From assembly GCA_963971285.1 (NCBI GenBank), contig OZ020248.1, positions 8,184,001-8,248,000 on the forward strand: 64,000 bases of DNA. The letters run 5' to 3'. The stretch comes from Astropecten irregularis (Eukaryota; Echinodermata; Asteroidea; Paxillosida; Astropectinidae). Shown in pieces: positions 52,354-62,300 of the stretch. Within the stretch, counting starts at the first letter, position 1, and every line of letters begins with the position of its first letter. The position numbers were made by a program, and so were the translations under genes. Below the pieces are notes generated by a model that worked only from the letters and a program-made list of their open reading frames with translations, searched no databases and was not told the DNA's origin.

Positions 52354-52423
52354 AGCGACTTAGTCGCGCGTCAAAGTCGCACACGCGCAGCTGTTCAAAA
52401 GTAAGCGATATGTCGCGCGACTT
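52340..52423. repeat. Left subterminal GTCGC/GCGAC cluster of the transposon
   Basis: The pentamer GTCGC and its complement GCGAC recur closely here (CGCGACTTTGTCGC, AGCGACTTAGTCGCGCG, CAAAGTCGC). They are followed by the 8-bp palindrome TCGCGCGA at 52413-52420. Repeated subterminal motifs of this kind are common transposase-binding or hairpin-forming regions in MITEs. A role here is inference. Confidence 0.75.
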
Positions 52424-52759
52424 TTTCCAAATTTTGTGATAAAAATCAAAATCAGACCTTCTCTTTTTCAAAAAAATTGCCACCTTATATGCCTCATCTT
52501 CTTCGTGCTAGGAAGAATACATTTTGCTTAGGGGGCCTACGGGTTTTTTAGCAGCTAGAGTGATCCTATACCCTCAGAAGGAGATCATAATGTCATAATT
52601 ATGTTGTCTTTTCACCTGGCGTCTATATAATGTTTCTTAGATGCCTCGTACAATTAAATATATTTCTATACCTCAGTTATTATTTTCTTGTCAATCTTTC
52701 CCAAGCAATCAATACAGCTGGCATGTGAGGACATAGGGAAATACGTGTGCAACTTTTTT

Positions 52760-52905
52760 TGTCGCGCGACAAAATCACTTTCAATTTGATTTCAAAAGGT
52801 CGCGCGACAAGTCGCACTACTTTGTCGCGTAAATGTAAACACACCCATTGATTTGTGCACAGTTAAAAATACACGCGACATTGTCGCGCGACAAAGTCGC
52901 GTATG
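52760..52905. repeat. Right subterminal TCGCGCGA cluster with an internal end-like copy
   Basis: TCGCGCGA occurs at 52762-52769, 52800-52807 and 52884-52891. The stretch 52824-52846 (GTCGCGTAAATGTAAACAC onward) resembles the terminal GTCGCGTATGTGTAAATAGG, as if the element end had been duplicated inward. The region between, about 52847-52880, is AT-rich with no motif recognised. Confidence 0.75.
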
Positions 52906-52918
52906 TGTAAATAGGCCT
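52888..52918 (-). repeat. Right terminal inverted repeat, 31 bp
   Basis: Exact reverse complement of 52323-52353, ending ...GTGTAAATAGGCCT immediately before the second TAA. Confidence 0.95.
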
Positions 52919-52921
52919 TAA
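52919..52921. other. Target site duplication TAA (right)
   Basis: Second copy of the TAA target, followed directly by GTGCAGTTTTAATGCGG of the interrupted satellite monomer. Confidence 0.9.
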
Positions 52922-53172
52922 GTGCAGTTTTAATGCGGCCTGCTCGGAGGCCTTCACGCATAGCGTGTGGTGTTATACTTGGATTTTCGGCCATGATCAT
53001 GACTTTGTAATTTGGCACAGCCCATATTTCCCTGTAGAATTCATCTGGGGCTACATGTCGTGCAAGTTTCAAGTCGATTGCCTCAGTATTCAGGGAAAAA
53101 TTTCCAACTCTAGCGTCAAAAAGTGTCTCATAGTCTAAGTACAGTTTTAATGCGGCCTGCTCGGAGTCCTTC
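52922..53172. repeat. Transition satellite right of the transposon
   Basis: The interrupted monomer resumes and is followed by one carrying the perfect palindrome CATGATCATG at about 52992. At 53138 a full-length monomer carries GTACAG, the base state normally confined to short monomers. This suggests a hybrid between two monomer types just before the 1070-bp block. Confidence 0.75.
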
Positions 53173-55345
53173 ACGCATAGCGTGTGGTGCTATACTTGGA
53201 TTTTCGGCCCTAAACATGACTTTGGAATTTGTCACAGTCCATATTTTCCTGTATAGTACATTTTGGGCTACATGTCGTGCAAGTTTCAAGTCGATTGCCT
53301 CAGTATTCAGCGAAAAATTTCCAACTCTAGCGTCAAAAAGTGTCTCATAGTCTAAGTACAGTTTTAATGCGGCCTTCGCATAGCGTGTGGTGCTATACTT
53401 GAATTTTCGGACATGAACATAAATTTGGAATATGGCATAGCCCATATTTTCCTGTAGTGTACATCTAGGGCTACATCTCTTGCAAGTTTCTAGTCGATTG
53501 CCTCAGTATTCAGGGAGAAATTTCCAACTCTAGCGTCAAAAAGTCACTCATAGTCAAAGTGCAGTTTTAATGCGGCCTGCTCGGAGGCCTTCACGCATAG
53601 CGTGTGGTGCTATACTTGGATTTTCGGCCATGAACATGACTTTGGAATTTGGCAGAGCCAATACTTTCCTGTAGAGTACATGTGGGGCTACATGTTGTGC
53701 AAGTTTCAAGTCGATTGCGTCAGTATTCAGGGAGAAATTTCCAACTCTAGCGTCAAAAAGTCACTCATAGTCTAAGTGCAGTTTTAATGCGGCCTGCTCG
53801 GCGGCCTTCTCTCATAGCCTTTGGTGCTATACTTGGATTTTCGGCCATGAACATGACTGTGTAATTTGGCACAGCCCATAATTCCCTTAGAGTTCATCTG
53901 GGGCTACATGTCGTGCAAGTCTCTTGTCGATTGCCTCAGTATTCAGGGAGAAAGTTCCAACTCTAGCGTCAAAAAGTCACTCATAGTCAAAGTGCAGTTT
54001 TAATGCGGCCTGCTCGGCGGCCATCTCGCATAGCGTGTGGTGCTATACTTGGATTTTCGGCCATGAACATGACTTTGTAATTTGGCTAAGCCCATATTTT
54101 CATGTAGAGTACATATAGGGCTACATGTCGTGCAAGTTTCTAGTCGTTTGCCTCAGTATTCAGGGAGAAATTTCCAACTCTAGCGTCAAAAAGTCACTCA
54201 TAGTCAAAGTGCAGTTTTAATGCGGCCTGCTCGGCGGCCATCTCGCATAGCGTGTGGTGCTATACTTGGATTTTCGGCCCTAAACATGACTTTGGAATTT
54301 GTCACAGTCCATATTTTCCTGTATAGTACATTTTGGGCTACATGTCGTGCAAGTTTCAAGTCGATTGCCTCAGTATTCAGCGAAAAATTTCCAACTCTAG
54401 CGTCAAAAAGTGTCTCATAGTCTAAGTACAGTTTTAATGCGGCCTTCGCATAGCGTGTGGTGCTATACTTGAATTTTCGGACATGAACATAAATTTGGAA
54501 TATGGCATAGCCCATATTTTCCTGTAGTGTACATCTAGGGCTACATCTCTTGCAAGTTTCTAGTCGATTGCCTCAGTATTCAGGGAGAAATTTCCAACTC
54601 TAGCGTCAAAAAGTCACTCATAGTCAAAGTGCAGTTTTAATGCGGCCTGCTCGGAGGCCTTCACGCATAGCGTGTGGTGCTATACTTGGATTTTCGGCCA
54701 TGAACATGACTTTGGAATTTGGCAGAGCCAATACTTTCCTGTAGAGTACATGTGGGGCTACATGTTGTGCAAGTTTCAAGTCGATTGCGTCAGTATTCAG
54801 GGAGAAATTTCCAACTCTAGCGTCAAAAAGTCACTCATAGTCTAAGTGCAGTTTTAATGCGGCCTGCTCGGCGGCCTTCTCTCATAGCCTTTGGTGCTAT
54901 ACTTGGATTTTCGGCCATGAACATGACTGTGTAATTTGGCACAGCCCATAATTCCCTTAGAGTTCATCTGGGGCTACATGTCGTGCAAGTCTCTTGTCGA
55001 TTGCCTCAGTATTCAGGGAGAAAGTTCCAACTCTAGCGTCAAAAAGTCACTCATAGTCAAAGTGCAGTTTTAATGCGGCCTGCTCGGCGGCCATCTCGCA
55101 TAGCGTGTGGTGCTATACTTGGATTTTCGGCCATGAACATGACTTTGTAATTTGGCTAAGCCCATATTTTCATGTAGAGTACATATAGGGCTACATGTCG
55201 TGCAAGTTTCTAGTCGTTTGCCTCAGTATTCAGGGAGAAATTTCCAACTCTAGCGTCAAAAAGTCACTCATAGTCAAAGTGCAGTTTTAATGCGGCCTGC
55301 TCGGCGGCCATCTCGCATAGCGTGTGGTGCTATACTTGGATTTTC
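53173..55345. repeat. 1070-bp tandem HOR pair
   Basis: Short monomers at 53356 and 54426 are 1070 bp apart, and TTTTCGGCCC at 53201 recurs at 54271. The unit is five monomers (1085) minus 14 (short form) minus 1 (CCCTTAG). Copies extend from about 53173 to 54242 and from 54243 to about 55340. After that the sequence changes to the GGCCATGAAAATGAC type monomer. Confidence 0.87.
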
Positions 55346-55889
55346 GGCCATGAAAATGACTTTGGAATTTGGCAGAGCCAATACTTTCCTGTAGAGTACA
55401 TGTTGGGCTACATGTCGTGCAAGTTTCAAGTCGATTGCATCAGTATTCAGGGAGAAATTTCCAACTCTAGCGTCAAAAAGTCACTCATAGTCTAAGTGCA
55501 GTTTTAATGTGGCCTGCTCGGCGGCCTTCTCTCATAGCGTGTGGTGCTATACTTGGATTTTCGGCCATGAACATGACTTTGTAATTTGGCACAGCCCATA
55601 ATTCCCTGTAGAGTTCATCTGGGGCTACATGTCGTGCAAGTTGCAAGTCGATTGCCTCAGTATTCAGGGAAAAATTTCCAACTCTAGCGTCAAAAAGTGT
55701 CTCATAGTCTAAGTGCAGTTTTAATGCGGCCTGCTCGGAGGCCTTCACGCATAGCGTGTGGTGTTATACTTGGATTTTCGGCCATGATCATGACTTTGTA
55801 GTTTGGCACAGCCCATATTTCCCTGTAGAATTCATCTGGGGCTACATGTCGTGCAAGTTTCAAGTCGATTGCCTCAGTATTCAGGGAAA
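55346..55889. repeat. Satellite segment shared with the 2699-bp block
   Basis: About two and a half monomers matching 47545-48090 and 50244-50790: GGCCATGAAAATGAC, GTTTTAATGTGGCC and the GTAGTTTGG variant at about 55798. It lacks the GGCTACCTGTCG change of those copies, having the usual GGCTACATGTCG. It is therefore a related copy from before that mutation, or a copy that has reverted or been converted. Confidence 0.75.
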
Positions 55890-58800
55890 AATTTCCAACT
55901 CTAGCGTCAAAAAGTGTCTCATAGTCTAAGTGCAGTTTTAATGCGGCCTGCTCGGAGTCCTTCACGCATAGCGTGTGGTGCTATACTTGGATTTTCGGCC
56001 GGCATGAACATGACTTTGTAATTTACCACAGCCCATATATCCGTGTAGAGTTCATCTGGGGCTACATGTCGTGCAAGTTTCAAGTCGATTGCCTCAGTAT
56101 TCAGGGAAAAATTTCCAAGTCTAGCGTCAAAAAGTGTCTCATAGTCTAAGTGCAGTTTTAATGCGGCCTGCTCGGAGGCCTTCACGCTTAGCGTGTGGTG
56201 CTATACTTGGATTTTCGGCCCAAAACATGACTTTGGAATTTGTCACAGTCCATATTTTCCTGTATAGTACATTTTGGGCTACATGTCGTGCAAGTTTCAA
56301 GTCGATTGCATCAGTATTCAGGGAGAAATTTCCAACTCTAGCGTCAAAAAGTCACTCATAGTCAAAGTGCAGTTTTAATGTGGCCTGCTCGGCGGCCTTC
56401 TCTCATAGCGTGTGGTGCTATACTTGGATTTTCGGCCATGAACATGACTTTGTAATTTGGCACAGCCCATAATTCCCTGTAGAGTTCATCTGGGGCTACA
56501 TGTCGTGCAAGTTGCAAGTCGATTGCCTCAGTATTCAGGGAAAAATTTCCAACTCTAGCGTCAAAAAGTGTCTCATAGTCTAAGTGCAGTTTTAATGCGG
56601 CCTGCTCGGAGGCCTTCACGCATAGCGTGTGGTGTTATACTTGGATTTTCGGCCATGATCATGACTTTGTAATTTGGCACAGCCCATATTTCCCTGTAGA
56701 ATTCATCTGGGGCTACATGTCGTGCAAGTTTCAAGTCGATTGCCTCAGTATTCAGGGAAAAATTTCCAACTCTAGCGTCAAAAAGTGTCTCATAGTCTAA
56801 GTGCAGTTTTAATGCGGCCTGCTCGGAGTCCTTCACGCATAGCGTGTGGTGCTATACTTGGATTTTCGGCCCTAAACATGACTTTGGAATTTGTCACAGT
56901 CCATATTTTCCTGTATAGTACATTTTGGGCTACATGTCGTGCAAGTTTCAAGTCGATTGCCTCAGTATTCAGGGAGAAATTTCCAACTCTAGCGTCAAAA
57001 AGTGTATCATAGTCTAAGTAGAGTTTTAATGCGGCCTTCGCATAGCGTGTGGTGCTATACTTGAATTTTCGGACATGAACATAAATTTGGAATATGGCAT
57101 AGCCCATATTTTCCTGTAGTGTACATCTAGGGCTACCTCTCTTGCAAGTTTCTAGTCGATTGCTTCAGTATTCATGGAGAAATTTCCAACTCTAGCGTCA
57201 AAAAGTCACTCATAGTCAAAGTGCAGTTTTAATGCGGCCTGCTCGGCGGCCATCTCGCATAGCGTGTGGTGCTATACTTGGATTTTCGGCCATGAACATG
57301 ACTTTTGAATTTGGCAGAGCCAATACTTTCCTATAGAGTACATGTGGGGCTACATGTCGTGCAAGTTTCAAGTCGATTGCATCAGTATTCAGGGAGAAAT
57401 TTCCAACTCTAGCGTTAAAAAGTCACTAATAGTCTAAGTGCAGTTTTAATGTGGCCTGCTCGGCGGCCTTCTCTCATAGCGTGTGGTGCTATACTTGGAT
57501 TTTCGGCCAGGAACATGACTTTGTAATTTGGCACAGCCCATAATTCCCTGTAGAGTTCATCTGGGGCTACATGTCGTGCAAGTTTCAAGTCGATTGCCTC
57601 AGTATGCAGCGAAAAATTTCCAACTCTAGCGTCAAAAAGTGTCTCATAGTCTAAGTGCAGTTTTAATGCGGCCTGCTCGGAGTCCTTCACGCATAGCGTG
57701 TGGTGCTATACTTGGATTTTCGGCCGGCATGAACATGACTTTGTAATTTACCACAGCCCATATATCCGTGTAGAGTTCATCTGGGGCTACATGTCGTGCA
57801 AGTTTCAAGTCGATTGCCTCAGTATTCAGGGAAAAATTTCCAAGTCTAGCGTCAAAAAGTGTCTCATAGTCTAAGTGCAGTTTTAATGCGGCCTGCTCGG
57901 AGGCCTTCACGCTTAGCGTGTGGTGCTATACTTGGATTTTCGGCCCAAAACATGACTTTGGAATTTGTCACAGTCCATATTTTCCTGTATAGTACATTTT
58001 GGGCTACATGTCGTGCAAGTTTCAAGTCGATTGCATCAGTATTCAGGGAGAAATTTCCAACTCTAGCGTCAAAAAGTCACTCATAGTCAAAGTGCAGTTT
58101 TAATGTGGCCTGCTCGGCGGCCTTCTCTCATAGCGTGTGGTGCTATACTTGGATTTTCGGCCATGAACATGACTTTGTAATTTGGCACAGCCCATAATTC
58201 CCTGTAGAGTTCATCTGGGGCTACATGTCGTGCAAGTTGCAAGTCGATTGCCTCAGTATTCAGGGAAAAATTTCCAACTCTAGCGTCAAAAAGTGTCTCA
58301 TAGTCTAAGTGCAGTTTTAATGCGGCCTGCTCGGAGGCCTTCACGCATAGCGTGTGGTGTTATACTTGGATTTTCGGCCATGATCATGACTTTGTAATTT
58401 GGCACAGCCCATATTTCCCTGTAGAATTCATCTGGGGCTACATGTCGTGCAAGTTTCAAGTCGATTGCCTCAGTATTCAGGGAAAAATTTCCAACTCTAG
58501 CGTCAAAAAGTGTCTCATAGTCTAAGTGCAGTTTTAATGCGGCCTGCTCGGAGTCCTTCACGCATAGCGTGTGGTGCTATACTTGGATTTTCGGCCCTAA
58601 ACATGACTTTGGAATTTGTCACAGTCCATATTTTCCTGTATAGTACATTTTGGGCTACATGTCGTGCAAGTTTCAAGTCGATTGCCTCAGTATTCAGGGA
58701 GAAATTTCCAACTCTAGCGTCAAAAAGTGTATCATAGTCTAAGTAGAGTTTTAATGCGGCCTTCGCATAGCGTGTGGTGCTATACTTGAATTTTCGGACA

Positions 58801-59375
58801 TGAACATAAATTTGGAATATGGCATAGCCCATATTTTCCTGTAGTGTACATCTAGGGCTACCTCTCTTGCAAGTTTCTAGTCGATTGCTTCAGTATTCAT
58901 GGAGAAATTTCCAACTCTAGCGTCAAAAAGTCACTCATAGTCAAAGTGCAGTTTTAATGCGGCCTGCTCGGCGGCCATCTCGCATAGCGTGTGGTGCTAT
59001 ACTTGGATTTTCGGCCATGAACATGACTTTTGAATTTGGCAGAGCCAATACTTTCCTATAGAGTACATGTGGGGCTACATGTCGTGCAAGTTTCAAGTCG
59101 ATTGCATCAGTATTCAGGGAGAAATTTCCAACTCTAGCGTTAAAAAGTCACTAATAGTCTAAGTGCAGTTTTAATGTGGCCTGCTCGGCGGCCTTCTCTC
59201 ATAGCGTGTGGTGCTATACTTGGATTTTCGGCCAGGAACATGACTTTGTAATTTGGCACAGCCCATAATTCCCTGTAGAGTTCATCTGGGGCTACATGTC
59301 GTGCAAGTTTCAAGTCGATTGCCTCAGTATGCAGCGAAAAATTTCCAACTCTAGCGTCAAAAAGTGTCTCATAGT
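55890..59375. repeat. 1725-bp tandem HOR pair
   Basis: The interval 55919-56185 recurs at 57644-57910, and short monomers at 57018 and 58743 are 1725 bp apart. The length equals eight monomers (1736) minus 14 (short form) plus 3 (GGCCGGCATG insertion). Both copies share private changes: ATTTACCACAGCC, TATATCCGTG, GTGTATCATAG, GGGCTACCTCTC, TTCATGGAG and CAGTATGCAGCG. The copies part at about 59376, where GTACAG replaces GTGCAG. Confidence 0.88.
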
Positions 59376-62300
59376 CTAAGTACAGTTTTAATGCGGCCTT
59401 CGCATAGCGTGTGGTGCTATACTTGAATTTTCGGACATGAACATAAATTTGGAATATGGCATAGCCCATATTTTCCTGTAGTGTACATCTAGGGCTACAT
59501 CTCTTGCAAGTTTCGAGTCGATTGCCTCAGTATTCAGGGAGAAATTTTCAACTCTAGCGTCAAAAAGTCACTCATAGTCAAAGTGCAGTTTTAATGCGGC
59601 CTGCTCGGAGGCCTTCACGCATAGCGTGTGGTGCTATACTTGGATTTTCGGCCATGAACATGACTTTGGAATTTGGCAGAGCCAATACTTTCCTGTAGAG
59701 TACATGTGGGGCTACATGTTGTGCAAGTTTCAAGTCGATTGCGTCAGTATTCAGGGAGAAATTTCCAACTCTAGCGTCAAAAAGTCACTCATAGTCTAAG
59801 TGCAGTTTTAATGCGGCCTGCTCGGCGGCCTTCTCTCATAGCCTGTGGTGCTATACTTGGATTTTCGGCCATGAACATGACTTTGTAATTTGGCACAGCC
59901 CATAATTCCCTTAGAGTTCATCTGGGGCTACATGTCGTGCAAGTTTCTTGTCGATTGCCTCAGTATTCAGGGAGAAAGTTCCAACTCTAGCGTCAAAAAG
60001 TCACTCATAGTCAAAGTGCAGTTTTAATGCGGCCTGCTCGGCGGTCATCTCGCATAGCGTGTGGTGCTATACTTGGATTTTCGGACATGAACATGACTTT
60101 GTAATTTGGCACAGCCCATAATTCCCTGTAGAGTTCATCTGGGGCTACATGTCGTGCAAGTTTCAAGTCGATTGCCTCAGTATTCAGGGAAAAATTTCCA
60201 ACTCTAGCGTCAAAAAGTGTCTCATAGTCTAAGTGCAGTTTTAAGGCGGCCTGCTCGGAGTCCTTAACGCATAGCGTGTGGTGTTATACTTGGATTTTCG
60301 GCCGGCATGAACATGACTTTGTAATTTACCACAGCCCATAATTCCCTGTAGAGTTCATCTGGGGCTACATGTCGTGCAAGTTTCAAGTCGATTGCCTCAG
60401 TATTCAGGGAAAAATTTCCAAGTCTAGCGTCAAAAAGTGTCTCATAGTCTAAGTGCAGTTTTAATGCGGCCTGCTCGGAGGCCTTCACGCTTAGCGTGTG
60501 GTGCTATACTTGGATTTTCGGCCCAAAACATGACTTTGGAATTTGTCACAGTCCATATTTTCCTGTATAGTACATTTTGGGCTACATGTCGTGCAAGTTT
60601 CAAGTCGATTGCATCAGTATTCAGGGAGAAATTTCCAACTCTAGCGTCAAAAAGTCACTCATAGTCAAAGTGCAGTTTTAATGTGGCCTGCTCGGCGGCC
60701 TTCTCTCATAGCGTGTGGTGCTATACTTGGATTTTCGGCCATGAACATGACTTTGTAATTTGGCACAGCCCATAATTCCCTGTAGAGTTCATCTGGGGTT
60801 ACATGTCGTGCAAGTTGCAAGTCGATTGCCTCAGTATTCAGGGAAAAATTTCCAACTCTAGCGTCAAAAAGTGTCTCATAGTCTAAGTGCAGTTTTAATG
60901 CGGCCTGCTCGGAGGCCTTCACGCATAGCGTGTGGTGTTATACTTGGATTTTCGGCCATGATCATGACTTTGTAATTTGGCACAGCCCATATTTCCCTGT
61001 AGAATTCATCTGGGGCTACATGTCGTGCAAGTTTCAAGTCGATTGCCTCAGTATTCAGGGAAAAATTTCCAACTCTAGCGTCAAAAAGTGTCTCATAGTC
61101 TAAGTGCAGTTTTAATGCGGCCTGCTCGGAGTCCTTCACGCATAGCGTGTGGTGCTATACTTGGATTTTCGGCCCTTAACATGACTTTGGAATTTGTCAC
61201 AGTCCATATTTTCCTGTATAGTACATTTTGGGCTACATGTCGTGCAAGTTTTAAGTCGATTGCATCAGTATTCAGGGAGAAATTTCCAACTCTAGCGTTA
61301 AAAAGTCACTAATAGTCTAAGTGCAGTTTTAATGTGGCCTGCTCGGCGGCCTTCTCTCATAGCGTGTGGTGCTATACTTGGATTTTCGGCCATGAACATG
61401 ACTTTGTAATTTGGCACAGCCCATAATTCCCTGTAGAGTTCATCTGGGGCTACATGTCGTGCAAGTTTCAAGTCGATTGCCTCAGTATGCAGCGAAAAAT
61501 TTCCAACTCTAGCGTCAAAAAGTGTCTCATAGTCTAAGTACAGTTTTAATGCGGCCTTCGCATAGCGTGTGGTGCTATACTTGAATTTTCGGACATGAAC
61601 ATAAATTTGGAATATGGCATAGCCCATATTTTCCTGTAGTGTACATCTAGGGCTACATCTCTTGCAAGTTTCGAGTCGATTGCCTCAGTATTCAGGGAGA
61701 AATTTCCAACTCTAGCGTCAAAAAGTCACTCATAGTCAAAGTGCAGTTTTAATGCGGCCTGCTCGGAGGCCTTCACGCATAGCGTGTGGTGCTATACTTG
61801 GATTTTCGGCCATGAACATGACTTTGGAATTTGGCAGAGCCAATACTTTCCTGTAGAGTACATGTGGGGCTACATGTTGTGCAAGTTTCAAGTCGATTGC
61901 GTCAGTATTCAGGGAGAAATTTCCAACTCTAGCGTCAAAAAGTCACTCATAGTCTAAGTGCAGTTTTAATGCGGCCTGCTCGGCGGCCTTCTCTCATAGC
62001 CTGTGGTGCTATACTTGGATTTTCGGCCATGAACATGACTTTGTAATTTGGCACAGCCCATAATTCCCTTAGAGTTCATCTGGGGCTACATGTCGTGCAA
62101 GTTTCTTGTCGATTGCCTCAGTATTCAGGGAGAAAGTTCCAACTCTAGCGTCAAAAAGTCACTCATAGTCAAAGTGCAGTTTTAATGCGGCCTGCTCGGC
62201 GGTCATCTCGCATAGCGTGTGGTGCTATACTTGGATTTTCGGACATGAACATGACTTTGTAATTTGGCACAGCCCATAATTCCCTGTAGAGTTCATCTGG

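Larger units (their letters stand above)
52323..52918. mobile_element. Non-autonomous PIF/Harbinger-like DNA transposon (MITE), 596 bp
   Basis: Its ends are perfect inverted repeats of 31 bp (52323-52353 and 52888-52918), beginning AGGCCTATTTACACATACGC. It is flanked by TAA on both sides (52320-52322 and 52919-52921). Removing the element and one TAA restores the normal monomer text CATAGTCTAAGTGCAG, so the boundaries are firm. A 3-bp TWA duplication with GGCC-containing ends is typical of the PIF/Harbinger superfamily. The interior is AT-rich (about 52425-52760), has many stops and no open frame resembling a transposase or Myb-like protein, so the element would need a transposase in trans. 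Subterminal regions are GTCGC/GCGAC-rich. Strand is undefined without coding sequence. The superfamily assignment rests on TSD and end sequence only; hAT and Tc1 are less likely because their duplications are 8 bp and TA. Confidence 0.88.

Noticed and set aside
52320..52921. piggyBac (TTAA) or Tc1/mariner (TA) origin for the insertion
   Set aside because: The left flank is CTAA/AGGCC, not TTAA. Taking TA as the duplication leaves asymmetric element ends. TAA gives exact symmetry.
52863..53174. 103-codon minus-strand frame crossing the transposon edge
   Set aside because: It is a chance join of the satellite frame with the transposon end (final residues from the inverted repeat). No transposase similarity.
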